DNA from: Xanthobacter tagetidis
GTDB taxonomy: Bacteria; Pseudomonadota; Alphaproteobacteria; Rhizobiales; Xanthobacteraceae
Direction: 5' to 3'
Length of the DNA: 64,000 bases
Assembly (NCBI RefSeq): GCF_003667445.1
Contig: NZ_RCTF01000021.1
Span: forward strand, 36,944 to 100,943
In this document: in pieces, positions 7,358-15,997 of the stretch
Layout of the letters: every line of letters begins with the position of its first letter
Numbering within the stretch: position 1 is the first letter of the stretch
Notes under the pieces: generated by a model
What the model was told of the DNA's origin: nothing
Databases searched by the model: none
Seen by the model: the letters and a program-made list of their open reading frames with translations, nothing else
Translations under genes and position numbers: made by a program

Positions 7358-7744
7358 ATGTCTGTCACCGAGGCCGAAGCCCTCGCCGCCTTCGCGGCGC
7401 TCTCCCAGGAAACGCGGCTTGCCATCGTGCGGCTGCTGGTGCGCGCCGGCCCCGAGGGCATGCCCGCCGGCGCGGTCGGCGAGGCGCTCGGCGGCGCGTC
7501 CTCGTCGCGCCTGTCGTTCCATCTCGCCCACCTCGAACAGGCGGGCCTCGTGCGCTCGCGGCGCGAGGGGCGTTCGATCATCTACAGCGCGGTCTATCCG
7601 ACGCTGTCCGGGCTCGTCGCCTTCCTGATGCGCGACTGCTGCGACGGGCATCCGGAAGTCTGCGCGCCGGCCGTGGCCGCGCTCGCCTGCGCCTGCGATT
7701 CCAGTTCCAAGTCAAAGCCTGAGCCAGAGGCCACCAATGCCTGA
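7358..7744 (+). CDS. arsR: ArsR-family arsenic-responsive repressor
   Basis: 128 residues with a winged-helix core (AFAALSQETRLAIVRLLVRA, then SSRLSFHLAHLEQAGLV, then the wing RREGRSIIYS). The C-terminal cluster RDCCDGHPEVC places three cysteines close together after the last core helix. This resembles the arsenite site of the Acidithiobacillus ferrooxidans type rather than the E. coli CVCDLC type. It is the first gene of a four-gene arsenic operon and has a perfect dyad directly upstream. As(III) or Sb(III) binding should release it from the operator. Confidence 0.9.
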   Translation: MSVTEAEALAAFAALSQETRLAIVRLLVRAGPEGMPAGAVGEALGGASSSRLSFHLAHLEQAGLVRSRREGRSIIYSAVYPTLSGLVAFLMRDCCDGHPEVCAPAVAALACACDSSSKSKPEPEATNA

Positions 7745-8276
7745 TCCCGCCGCCGCGCCCGTCTACAACGTGCTGTTCCTGTGCACCGGCAATTCCGCCC
7801 GCTCGATCCTTGCAGAGGGCATCCTGGCGAAGGACGGCGCGGGACGGTTCCGCGCCTTCTCCGCCGGCAGCGCCCCCAAGGGCCAGGTGAACCCGCTCGC
7901 GATCGAAACCCTCAAGGGCTTCGGATATCCGGCCGAGGGCTTCCGGTCGAAGAGCTGGCTGGAATTCGCCGAGGCGGGGGCGCCGGTGATGGATTTCGTC
8001 TTCACGGTCTGCGACAGCGCGGCGGGCGAAGCCTGCCCGGTCTGGCCCGGGCAGCCCATGACCGCCCATTGGGGCATCGAGGACCCCGCGGCGGTGCACG
8101 GCAGCGACGTGGAGAAGGAGGCCGCCTTCAACGCCGCCTTCCGCTATCTCAAGAACCGCATCTCGGTGTTTGCGGCGCTGCCCATCGCCAAGCTCGACCG
8201 GCTCGCCCTCGGCAGCCGGCTGCGCGAGATCGGCCAGCTGGACGGGGCGACGTCGCGCCGCCCGGACGTGGCGTGA
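7737..8276 (+). CDS. arsC: Arsenate reductase, low-molecular-weight phosphatase fold
   Basis: 179 residues; the ATG overlaps the end of arsR by eight bases. The phosphatase loop CTGNSARS near residue 16 holds the nucleophilic Cys of the CX5R motif. A second pair of cysteines in VCDSAAGEACPVWPG corresponds to the redox relay of thioredoxin-linked enzymes. The C-terminal YLKNRISVFAALPIAKLD is typical of this family in proteobacteria. It reduces As(V) to As(III) in the cytoplasm for export by the downstream Acr3 pump. Confidence 0.92.
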   Translation: MPDPAAAPVYNVLFLCTGNSARSILAEGILAKDGAGRFRAFSAGSAPKGQVNPLAIETLKGFGYPAEGFRSKSWLEFAEAGAPVMDFVFTVCDSAAGEACPVWPGQPMTAHWGIEDPAAVHGSDVEKEAAFNAAFRYLKNRISVFAALPIAKLDRLALGSRLREIGQLDGATSRRPDVA

Positions 8277-8284
8277 GCGCGGCC

Positions 8285-8707
8285 ATGGACGTCGTCATCT
8301 ATCACAACCCGGCGTGCGGCACCTCGCGCAACACGCTGGCCATGATCCGCAATGCCGGCATCGAGCCGCGCGTGGTCGAGTATCTGAAGACGCCCCCGGC
8401 GCGCGCCGTGCTGGCCGACCTCATCACCCGCGCCGGCCTCACGGTGCGCGCCGCGCTGCGCGAGAAGGGTACGCCCTATGCTGAGCTCGGCCTCGACGAT
8501 CCGGCGCTCTCCGACGACGCGCTGCTCGATGCGATGATGGCCCATCCCATCCTCATCAACCGGCCCATCGTCGTGTCGCCCCTGGGCGTGCGCCTGTGCC
8601 GTCCGTCCGAACGGGTCCTCGACCTGCTGCCGCCGCAGCAGGGCCCATTCGCGAAGGAGGACGGCGAACAGGTGGTGGACGATGCCGGCCGCCAGATCAC
8701 CGGCTGA
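8285..8707 (+). CDS. arsC: Arsenate reductase, glutaredoxin/Spx fold
   Basis: 140 residues from the ATG at 8285; a GTG at 8273 that overlaps the previous stop is an alternative start. The active-site stretch YHNPACGTSRNT carries the single catalytic Cys, and the arsenate-binding arginines lie in LINRPIV and LCRPSE. This is the E. coli plasmid R773-type fold, unrelated to the gene before it, so the operon encodes two independent chemistries for the same step. It depends on glutathione and glutaredoxin. Confidence 0.92.
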   Translation: MDVVIYHNPACGTSRNTLAMIRNAGIEPRVVEYLKTPPARAVLADLITRAGLTVRAALREKGTPYAELGLDDPALSDDALLDAMMAHPILINRPIVVSPLGVRLCRPSERVLDLLPPQQGPFAKEDGEQVVDDAGRQITG

Positions 8708-8724
8708 ACCCTCGGAGCGCTGTG

Positions 8725-9786
8725 ATGTCCCTTTTCGAACGGTATCTCACCGTGTGGGTCGGCCTGTGCATCGTCGTCGGCGTGGCGCTCGGCCACCTGA
8801 TGCCGGCGGTGTTCCACGCCATCGGTGCCGTGGAGATCGCGCAGGTCAACCTGCCGGTGGCGGTGCTGATCTGGCTGATGATCGTGCCCATGCTGCTGCG
8901 CATCGACTTCGCCGCGCTTGGCGAGGTGGGCCGGCACTGGCGTGGCATCGGCGTCACCTTGTTCGTCAACTGGGCGGTGAAGCCGTTCTCCATGGCGCTC
9001 CTCGGCTGGGTGTTCATCGGCTGGCTGTTCCGCCCCCTCTTGCCGGCGGGTGAGATCGACAGCTACATCGCCGGCCTCATCATCCTCGCCGCCGCGCCGT
9101 GCACCGCCATGGTGTTCGTGTGGTCGAACCTGACCAAGGGCGAGCCGCACTTCACCCTGTCGCAGGTGGCGCTCAACGACGCCATCATGGTGGTGGCCTT
9201 CGCCCCTATCGTCGCCTTGCTGCTGGGGCTTTCCGCCATCACGGTGCCGTGGGGCACGCTGGTTCTGTCCGTGGGGCTCTACATCGTCATCCCGGTGATC
9301 GCGGCGCAAGCGCTGCGCCGCGGGCTGCTGGCGCGCGGCGGGCAGGCGGCGCTCGACGCGGTGCTCGCCCGGCTGGGGCCGCTCTCGCTCGGGGCGCTGC
9401 TGGCGACCTTGGTGCTGCTGTTTGGCTTCCAGGGCGAGGCGATCATCGCCCAGCCGCTGGTGATCGCGCTCCTGGCGGTGCCGATCCTGATCCAGGTCTA
9501 TTTCAATGCCGGCCTGGCCTATGTGCTGAACCGGATGGCGGGCGAGGCGCATTGCGTCGCCGGCCCCTCGGCCCTCATCGGTGCCTCGAACTTCTTCGAG
9601 CTGGCGGTGGCGGCGGCCATCGCTTTGTTCGGCTTCAGCTCGGGTGCCGCGCTCGCCACCGTGGTGGGCGTGCTGATCGAGGTGCCGGTGATGCTGTCGG
9701 TGGTGTGGATCGTCAACCGCTCGAAGGACTGGTACGAGGCCGGCGCGCCGGCCCGCCGCGCCGAGGGCGCGCGCTCGCGGCCCTGA
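8725..9786 (+). CDS. acr3: Arsenite efflux transporter, Acr3 family
   Basis: 353 residues and about ten hydrophobic segments from the ATG at 8725. Family-specific residues are visible: the conserved Cys in AAPCTAMVFVWSNLTKG and the Glu in GASNFFELAVAAAI, both implicated in As(III) transport. The N-terminus FERYLTVWVGLCIVVG is typical. It exports arsenite across the inner membrane by proton antiport and is the last gene of the arsR-arsC-arsC-acr3 operon. An in-frame extension upstream to 8596 overlaps the reductase and is not needed. Confidence 0.93.
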   Translation: MSLFERYLTVWVGLCIVVGVALGHLMPAVFHAIGAVEIAQVNLPVAVLIWLMIVPMLLRIDFAALGEVGRHWRGIGVTLFVNWAVKPFSMALLGWVFIGWLFRPLLPAGEIDSYIAGLIILAAAPCTAMVFVWSNLTKGEPHFTLSQVALNDAIMVVAFAPIVALLLGLSAITVPWGTLVLSVGLYIVIPVIAAQALRRGLLARGGQAALDAVLARLGPLSLGALLATLVLLFGFQGEAIIAQPLVIALLAVPILIQVYFNAGLAYVLNRMAGEAHCVAGPSALIGASNFFELAVAAAIALFGFSSGAALATVVGVLIEVPVMLSVVWIVNRSKDWYEAGAPARRAEGARSRP

Positions 9787-9798
9787 GCGCGCCGCGCC

Positions 9799-11025
9799 TC
9801 ATTGCAGATAGAGGATCCAGCCGGCCGCCAGCAGCAGGCACAGCAGCGAGGTGGGCACGCCCGCTTTGGCGAACTCGGCGAAGCCGATGGTGATGCCGTT
9901 CTTCTTGCCCTGCTCGGCGACGATGATGCCGGCGAGGCTGCCGAAGATCACGGCGTTGGACGAGAACCCGGTGCCGAGTGCGATGGCCGCGCCCAGCGCC
10001 TCGGGCTGCGCCGCGCCGGTCAGGAAGGGGGCGGCCAGCATCACGGCGGGGTTGTTGCCGACGATGTTGGACACCACCGACATGATGATGAGCATCGACA
10101 TCGGGTCGTGCAGGTTGAAGCCGACCGAGCGCAGCCACCCGATCAGCTCCTGCGGCAGCCCGGTGGCGGCGACCGCCGCGTTGACGATGAACAGGCCGAT
10201 CAGCATCACCAGCAGGTCGCCGTCCACGAGGCCGATGAGCTTCTGCGATTCCACGCGCCGGCTCACCAGCAGGATGCTCGCGCCCAGAAGCGCGATCAGC
10301 ATGTGCGGCCAGTCGGTCGCCACGAAGCCGACGATCACGGCGGCGGTCACGACGAACGCCTTCACGGTCTCGCCGACGTCGAGCGGTTGCGGCGGGGCGA
10401 CGCGCGTCGCGCCGGTCCCGGCGAGCTCCCAGCGGCCCCTGTAGAACAGCACCAGGACGCCCCAGATCACCGGCAGGCCGACCAGCGAGGGCAGCGCCGC
10501 GAGCTTCATGAAGCCGAGGAAGGAGAGGTGCAGCGTCTCGGCGGCGATCATGTTCTGCGGGCTGCCGATCAGGGTGGCCGAAGAGCCCACATTGGCGGCG
10601 AAGCAGAAGGCGAGCAGGAATGGCACCGGGTTGAGCCGCCGCGCGAGGCAGATCTGGCAGAAGATCGGCGTCATCGCCACCACCACCACGTCGTTGGTGA
10701 GCAGCGCCGACAGGCCGGCGGAGACGGCGATGACGATGGCGAGCAGCGCCTGCGGGCCGACCTTGGCGGCGCCGACCGCCCGCGCCGCATAGTCATAGAA
10801 GCCGGAGACCGAGAATGCGGCGGAGATGATCATGAGGCCGGCCAGCAGGCCGAGGGCGTTGTAGTCGATCGACTGCCAGGCCGCCGCCGGCGCGATGATG
10901 CCGAGGGCGATGAGCAGCATCGCCCCGACCAGCGCCGCGCCGGTCCGGTCGAGCCGGAAGAAGGGCAGGTGGCCGACCCCCATGGCGACATAGACGAGGA
11001 CGAAGATCGTGAGGGTCAGGTCCAT
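9799..11025 (-). CDS. SLC13/ArsB (ion transporter superfamily) permease
   Basis: 408 residues, highly hydrophobic. It has the paired re-entrant motifs of the IT superfamily: LSALLTNDVVVVAMTPIF with ATLIGSPQN in the first half, and SNIVGNNPAVMLAAPFL with FSSNAVIFGSLAG in the second. It lies convergent with the arsenic operon, 12 bases from the acr3 stop. An ArsB-like role in arsenite or antimonite export is therefore attractive, but the same fold carries dicarboxylates, sulfate and sodium. No operator like that of arsR is visible before its ATG at 11025. Confidence 0.75.
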   Translation of the reverse strand: MDLTLTIFVLVYVAMGVGHLPFFRLDRTGAALVGAMLLIALGIIAPAAAWQSIDYNALGLLAGLMIISAAFSVSGFYDYAARAVGAAKVGPQALLAIVIAVSAGLSALLTNDVVVVAMTPIFCQICLARRLNPVPFLLAFCFAANVGSSATLIGSPQNMIAAETLHLSFLGFMKLAALPSLVGLPVIWGVLVLFYRGRWELAGTGATRVAPPQPLDVGETVKAFVVTAAVIVGFVATDWPHMLIALLGASILLVSRRVESQKLIGLVDGDLLVMLIGLFIVNAAVAATGLPQELIGWLRSVGFNLHDPMSMLIIMSVVSNIVGNNPAVMLAAPFLTGAAQPEALGAAIALGTGFSSNAVIFGSLAGIIVAEQGKKNGITIGFAEFAKAGVPTSLLCLLLAAGWILYLQ

Positions 11026-11059
11026 GGGCGCCGCGACGGGAGAGGGATTGAACCGCGCA

Positions 11060-11097
11060 AGCGGCCTGCCCCCGGAGGCTTCCGGATGCAGGCCGCT
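11060..11097. terminator. Strong interrupted hairpin between amt and the SLC13 gene
   Basis: AGCGGCCTGC (11060-11069) pairs with GCAGGCCGCT (11088-11097). Inside it CCGGA (11072-11076) pairs with TCCGG (11081-11085) around GGCT. The total of 15 stem pairs makes this one of the most stable structures in the window. It lies downstream of the amt stop on the minus strand but has no T-run, so Rho-independent termination would be imperfect. Attenuation ahead of the SLC13 gene is the alternative. Confidence 0.5.
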
Positions 11098-11210
11098 GCC
11101 GCATGATGGCGATCAGGTCTCCGCCGCCGAGGGGCGCCAGAGGTCGAAGGTCAGGCCTTGGGCGCCCATGGCCATCCGGGGGCGGCCAAGGCCGCGGCCC
11201 AAGCCGGGGA

Positions 11211-12452
11211 TCAGGCCCTGCCGCTGCGATCCATGTTCCAGAAGTTGAAGGCCTGCTCGCCGTACATCGCGGTGTCGAGGCCCTTCTCCTGCAGCGCTTC
11301 GGACACCCGGAGCACGCCCATCCCGTCCAGCACCTTGAGCAGGATGAAGGTGACGAGGCAGGCATAGGCCGCGACGACGGCGACCGCGAGCGCCTGGACG
11401 CCGAGCTGGTGCGCGCCGGCGGACACCTGGTTGATCTGCGCGCTCGCCAGCACGCCGATCAGCAGCGCGCCGGTCATGCCGCCGACGCCGTGGGCGCGCC
11501 AGACCTCGAGCGAATCGTCGATCTTCAGCCAGCTCTGCACGTGCTTGGCGTGGTAGCACACGGTGGCGCCGATGGCGCCGATGGCGAGCGCTGCCATGGG
11601 CTCCACATAGCCGGAGGCGGGGGTGATGGTGGCAAGGCCCGCCACCGCGCCCACCAGCACGCCCGAGAAGGACGGCCGGCCCTTCTCGCGCCACTCCCAG
11701 AACATCCACACCAGCATGGCGATGGAGCCGGCCAGCATGGTGTTGGTGAAGGCGTAGGCCGCGAGCGCGTCGGCCGCATAGGCGCCACCGGCATTGAAGC
11801 CGAACCAGCCGAACCAGAGCAGGCCGGCGCCGAGCGCCACCAGCGGAAGGCTCGCGGGCTCGGATTCGCTCTCGCCCGGCGCCAGCTTGCGCTTGCCGAG
11901 AAACGCCGCCGTCACCAGCGCCGAGAAGCCGGCGGCGGTGTGGATGACGATGCCGCCGGCGAAGTCGACGACGCCCAGCTTGGCCAGGAAGCCGCCGCCC
12001 CAGACCCAGTGCGCCGCCGGCAGGTAGACCAGGATGGTCCACAAGGCGACGAAGGCGAGGTAGGCGCCGAAGCGGAAGCGCCCCACGAACGCGCCGGTCA
12101 TCAGCGCCGGGGTGATGATGGCGAACATCATCTGGTAGGCGAACACCATGATGAAGGGGATGGTCGGCCCCATCGCCGGGTTGGGCGCGACGCCCACGCC
12201 GTACATGCCGAAATAGGGCGCGATGTTGCCGATGACGCCGCCGATGTCGGGGCCGAAGGCGAGGCTGAAACCGCCGAACACCCAGATCAGCCCGACCACG
12301 CCCATGCAGACGAAGTTCTGAATCATGATCGACAGCATGTCGCGCTGCTTGACCAGGCCGCCGTAGAACAGGGCCAGAGCCGGGGTCATCATGCACACCA
12401 GCGCGGTGCACAGGAGGATGAAGGCAGTATTGCCGGCACTGATGCTTGGCAT
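11211..12452 (-). CDS. amt: Ammonium transporter
   Basis: 413 residues, about eleven membrane helices. The pore histidines are found in GGIVIHTAAGFSALV and HGVGGMTGALL, and the gate region in FYGGLVKQRDMLS. An AGGAAGG precedes the ATG at 12452. It carries ammonium across the inner membrane and is the last gene of the urea operon. It may recover ammonia that leaks out after urea hydrolysis. No glnK accompanies it, which is unusual for amt and suggests its control is tied to the urea genes. Confidence 0.93.
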   Translation of the reverse strand: MPSISAGNTAFILLCTALVCMMTPALALFYGGLVKQRDMLSIMIQNFVCMGVVGLIWVFGGFSLAFGPDIGGVIGNIAPYFGMYGVGVAPNPAMGPTIPFIMVFAYQMMFAIITPALMTGAFVGRFRFGAYLAFVALWTILVYLPAAHWVWGGGFLAKLGVVDFAGGIVIHTAAGFSALVTAAFLGKRKLAPGESESEPASLPLVALGAGLLWFGWFGFNAGGAYAADALAAYAFTNTMLAGSIAMLVWMFWEWREKGRPSFSGVLVGAVAGLATITPASGYVEPMAALAIGAIGATVCYHAKHVQSWLKIDDSLEVWRAHGVGGMTGALLIGVLASAQINQVSAGAHQLGVQALAVAVVAAYACLVTFILLKVLDGMGVLRVSEALQEKGLDTAMYGEQAFNFWNMDRSGRA

Positions 12453-12485
12453 GGGCGTTTCCTTCCTGAAGGCCGCCGTGCGGCG

Positions 12486-12519
12486 GTGCGGATGACCGGG
12501 TGCGGATGACCGGGTGCGG
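12486..12519. repeat. 14-bp tandem repeat, about 2.4 copies
   Basis: GTGCGGATGACCGG occurs at 12486-12499 and 12500-12513, then GTGCGG begins a third copy. It lies in the gap between the urea transporter stop and the amt start. Confidence 0.8.
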
Positions 12520-12560
12520 GAGGCCGGACGGAGCGGGGCGCGCCCGCCCCGTCCGGCGCG

Positions 12561-13583
12561 TCAGTGCGCGGAGGGCTGCGCGGGCGCCGCGGCCGTGCCG
12601 GCCGTGGCGTCGTGGACCATATGGCCGGAAACCGGCCGGTGCGGATGCGGCGCCAGGAGCTTCTTCGGCGCGATGAACAGATACATGGTCAGCACGTAGG
12701 GCGCGGTGAAGGAGGGGATGCCCGCGGGCGCCACCATCACGTCCAGCGCGCCCTGCACGAACACCGTCACCACCGTCGCCAGCAGAGCATAGGCGATGAC
12801 CCGGGGATGCGGCTTGAGGAAGATCACGCCCACCGCCATGGCGGTCAGCACCGGGCTGAAGCCGTAGAGCCCCTGGCTCACCACCGCCGGGTCGGCACCC
12901 ATGCCGATGGAAACCGCCATGGCCACCAGCGATCCTCCTATGGCGGCGATGCCGGCCGGCACGGAAGCGACGAGGATGCCGGCGAGGATGATGACGCCGC
13001 TGATCCAGCTCCCGAGCAGATAGACCTGGGCGATGTTGCGGAAGAAGATCTCTACCAGCTCCATCGGCGCCGGGATGGCGGCGACGCCCTGCACATAGTC
13101 GGTGGCGAGCTTCGGCGCGTCGCCGGTCACATGGAGCCCGCCGAACGAATAGGCGCCGGCGACCATCAGCCAGCCGGTGAGTACGAACGGGCCGGTGGAG
13201 CCGGGGATATCCCACTTGGCGGTCAGCGTCGCGCTGAAGGCGGCGGTGAACACCGTGCTCGCCGCCGCGCCCACCACCACATAGACCCACAGCTGCGGCG
13301 AGGCGGCGATGAAGGTGGGCAGCGCCGCCCCCACCAGCACGCCGTTGAAGCCGTAGAGGCCGGAGGAGGCCGAGGCGTCGTCGCACTCCATCACCCGCGC
13401 GGTGGCGGTCGCCACCACCACGCCGAGCGCCGCGCCGATGGTGGTTGCCCACACGCCGGAGGCGTAGGAGGCAAAGGCCATCGCGGCGAAGAACAGGACG
13501 CCGGTGAGCGCGTTCTCCATGAAGAAGACCTGGCTCGTGCCGCGCAGCGCTTGGATTGCGAAGTTGGCTTTCGGCTCTGACAT
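12561..13583 (-). CDS. Urea transporter (UT family)
   Basis: 340 residues, hydrophobic with internal duplication: SSGLYGFNGVLVGAALPTF in the first half and SQGLYGFSPVLTAMAVGVIF in the second are the matching repeat cores of UT-family channels. The N-terminus FAIQALRGTSQVFFMENALTG is characteristic. An AAGGGGGG lies before the ATG at 13583. It admits urea for the cytoplasmic urease and corresponds in position to ureT of the Brucella ure-2 operon and yut of Yersinia, both next to ureD. Confidence 0.9.
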   Translation of the reverse strand: MSEPKANFAIQALRGTSQVFFMENALTGVLFFAAMAFASYASGVWATTIGAALGVVVATATARVMECDDASASSGLYGFNGVLVGAALPTFIAASPQLWVYVVVGAAASTVFTAAFSATLTAKWDIPGSTGPFVLTGWLMVAGAYSFGGLHVTGDAPKLATDYVQGVAAIPAPMELVEIFFRNIAQVYLLGSWISGVIILAGILVASVPAGIAAIGGSLVAMAVSIGMGADPAVVSQGLYGFSPVLTAMAVGVIFLKPHPRVIAYALLATVVTVFVQGALDVMVAPAGIPSFTAPYVLTMYLFIAPKKLLAPHPHRPVSGHMVHDATAGTAAAPAQPSAH

Positions 13584-13662
13584 GGTCGCCCCCCTTAGAG
13601 CGGTTTTGAGCGAAGGTGCTCCCGTTTCACATGAAGAGAATGCGCAAGGTCAAAAATCCCGG

Positions 13663-14610
13663 TCAGCGCCACAGCGACGGCTGCGGCAGCGCGCGTCCGC
13701 GCGCCTCCTCGCGCACGATGCTCCAGAACCGGCGCACCTCCTGGCGCACGTCGTAGGTCTCCATGCCCACGGCGCGCAGCATCAGGCCGGCCCCATTCGG
13801 CAGGCGGCTCACCCCGGAGATCGCGCGCGGCGCGTCGGGCGGGAAATGGGTCTCGAAGCGGTCCTTGATGCGCGCGGCGACGTCCGGCGGCGCGAGGCAC
13901 ATGATGTTGGCGAAAGCGTCGTAGCCGCGCATCACCGCCGGCAGGTCGATGGTCTGGTCGTCCTTCTCGATCAGGATCTTCTCGGCGAACAGCTTGCGCC
14001 CGTCCGGCCGGCGCACCGCCACGGCGACCGACAGGAGGTCGAGGCCGAAGCGCTCATCCGCATGGTGGTGCTTGCGCCCTGCCAGCATCATCTCGCCATA
14101 GAGCAGCGTCGCGTCCTCGGCGATGACGATGTCGGTCTGGTTGATGAAGCGGGAACTGCGGTAGGGGATGGTGAAGTCGGGCAGGTATTCGAGATAGGCG
14201 CCGGCCTCCAGCGTCACCGTCTGGTGCTGCGAGGCGTAGTTCGCGTCCATCTGGTGGACCCGGTTGGCGCTCTGCGTGGTGACGTGCGCGCATGCCCCGG
14301 CGCCCACATGGATGTCGATCTTGTAGCGGTCGCCCTGGAGGATGCCGCCGCCGATGGAGATGATGGAGCAGATCGGCAGCTCCGGCATCGCCTCGTCCCA
14401 ATAGAGCGCCTGCTGCACCAGAAGCGGCGTCACGCGGTAAAGGTCGGCGAGCACGGAGCGACCATTGCGCAGCAGGAAGCCGAGCCGCAGCTCGCCCACC
14501 TTGCCCGGCGCGGCGGCGCGCATCTGCGCCGGCTCGGTCTGGTAGCCGGTCAGTTCGCGGGCCGCATCCAGGCGGGCGAGGTGCTCGTGGAGCGCCATGG
14601 TGTCAGGCAT
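13663..14610 (-). CDS. ureD: Urease accessory protein UreD
   Basis: 315 residues from the ATG at 14610, which overlaps the ureG stop; a second ATG at 14598 is possible. Typical UreD segments are present: GKVGELRLGFLLRNGRS, GGGILQGDRYKIDIHVGAGACAHVTTQ and LEYLPDFTIPYRSSRF. UreD binds the apo-urease UreABC and, with UreF and UreG, forms the activation complex through which nickel reaches the active site. Its place after ureG matches the ABCEFGD order. Confidence 0.93.
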   Translation of the reverse strand: MPDTMALHEHLARLDAARELTGYQTEPAQMRAAAPGKVGELRLGFLLRNGRSVLADLYRVTPLLVQQALYWDEAMPELPICSIISIGGGILQGDRYKIDIHVGAGACAHVTTQSANRVHQMDANYASQHQTVTLEAGAYLEYLPDFTIPYRSSRFINQTDIVIAEDATLLYGEMMLAGRKHHHADERFGLDLLSVAVAVRRPDGRKLFAEKILIEKDDQTIDLPAVMRGYDAFANIMCLAPPDVAARIKDRFETHFPPDAPRAISGVSRLPNGAGLMLRAVGMETYDVRQEVRRFWSIVREEARGRALPQPSLWR

Positions 14611-15250
14611 CCGCCTTGGCGGGCGGCGTGACCTTCACGTCGAACAGCGCCATGTCGAGGATCAGGCGGATCAGGTCGTCGATGCCCTCGCCGGTCTTGC
14701 AGTTGGTGAAGATGAAGGGCTTCTTGCCGCGCATCAGCTTCGAGTCGCGGTCCATCACCTCCAGGCTCGCGCCCACATAGGGGGCGAGGTCCTTCTTGTT
14801 GATGACGAGGATGTCCGACTGGCACACCCCGGCGCCGTTCTTGCGCGGGATCTTGTCGCCGGCGGCGACGTCGATCACGTAGATGTAGAAGTCGGCCAGC
14901 GCCGGGCTGAAGGTGAGCGTGAGGTTGTCGCCACCGGATTCGATCAGGATCACGTCGCTGTCGGGATACTTCTCCTCCAGTTCCTCCACCGCGGCGATGT
15001 TCATGGAGGGGTCCTCGCGCACCGCGGTGTGCGGGCAGGCGCCGGTCTCCACGCCGACGATCTTCTCCTCCACCAGCACGCCCTTCAGGGTGCGGCGCAC
15101 CTGCTTGGCGTCCTCGGTCGTCACCACGTCGTTGGTGATGATGAGCGGCTTGATGCCGAGGTCGATGAGGCGCGGCGTGATGGTCTCGATGACCGCCGTC
15201 TTGCCGGAGCCGACCGGGCCGCCGATGCCGATGCGGGTGATCTTCTTCAT
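14603..15250 (-). CDS. ureG: Urease accessory GTPase UreG
   Basis: 215 residues. It has a P-loop (GGPVGSGKTAVIE) near residue 10, a metal-linked CPH-type motif (ETGACPHTAVREDPS), ESGGDNLTLTFSP and the NKKDLAPYVGA base-recognition motif. It hydrolyses GTP to drive nickel insertion and lysine carbamylation in urease. It follows ureF by 27 bases and overlaps ureD. Confidence 0.96.
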   Translation of the reverse strand: MKKITRIGIGGPVGSGKTAVIETITPRLIDLGIKPLIITNDVVTTEDAKQVRRTLKGVLVEEKIVGVETGACPHTAVREDPSMNIAAVEELEEKYPDSDVILIESGGDNLTLTFSPALADFYIYVIDVAAGDKIPRKNGAGVCQSDILVINKKDLAPYVGASLEVMDRDSKLMRGKKPFIFTNCKTGEGIDDLIRLILDMALFDVKVTPPAKADA

Positions 15251-15277
15251 AAGACGTTTCCTTTGCCGATGCCGCGC

Positions 15278-15997
15278 TCAGTTCATGAACAGGCGGACAT
15301 GGGTGGTGGTGTGGTGCGCGACGAGCACGTCGAAGACGGGGGCGAAGGACGCCATCTCGTCGAGCGCGAGGTCGCGCACCGCCTGATAGTCGTCCGCGAC
15401 GCGCCCCTGCGCCGTGGACAGGATGCGCTGGGTGTCGAGATGGTCGATCCGCATCAGCCGCAGCGCGGCGCTGAGGATCATGGAGGCGATGCCGTACTGG
15501 TGCATCACGAACGCCTCGATTTCGTCGACCCCCATGTGCGCCAGCGCCAGCGCCTGGCCCACCGGCAGGCAGCCGGGGGTCTGCTCCGCCCTGATGGCGT
15601 CGAGCCAGCGCGCGAGGCCGGGGGAGGGCATGATCTTCAGCACCAGCTCGGCGAATTTCTTGCCGACGCGGGTGAGCATCATCTGCTGCTCCTCGCCCAC
15701 GCGCCGGCAGTAGAGCTCGCGGTCGATCTCGACGATCGCGCCGTCGTCGCCGGCCAGCGCCGCGCGGTGCGCGTGAAGGAGGGCGATGCCGTCCATCCGG
15801 GCGCTCTGGCGCAGGATCAGCTCCACATAGGCGAGAAGGCTGTCCGGATCGCGGACGATGCCGGTCTGGAGCGCGGATTCGAGGCCGTTCGAGAAGGCGA
15901 AGGAGCCGATGGGGAGGGTCGAATCCGAGAACTGCAGCAGGCGCGCCAGATGCACCATGCCGGAGGAGGCGCCGCGCTTCCCGCTTGGGGCCGTCAT
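15278..15997 (-). CDS. ureF: Urease accessory protein UreF
   Basis: 239 residues. It carries the UreF signature LLQFSDSTLPIGSFAFSNGLE near the N-terminus and the helical core that bridges UreD and UreG. The ATG at 15997 overlaps the ureE stop in ATGA fashion, implying translational coupling. UreF acts as the activator and scaffold in the UreDFG complex. Confidence 0.95.
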   Translation of the reverse strand: MTAPSGKRGASSGMVHLARLLQFSDSTLPIGSFAFSNGLESALQTGIVRDPDSLLAYVELILRQSARMDGIALLHAHRAALAGDDGAIVEIDRELYCRRVGEEQQMMLTRVGKKFAELVLKIMPSPGLARWLDAIRAEQTPGCLPVGQALALAHMGVDEIEAFVMHQYGIASMILSAALRLMRIDHLDTQRILSTAQGRVADDYQAVRDLALDEMASFAPVFDVLVAHHTTTHVRLFMN

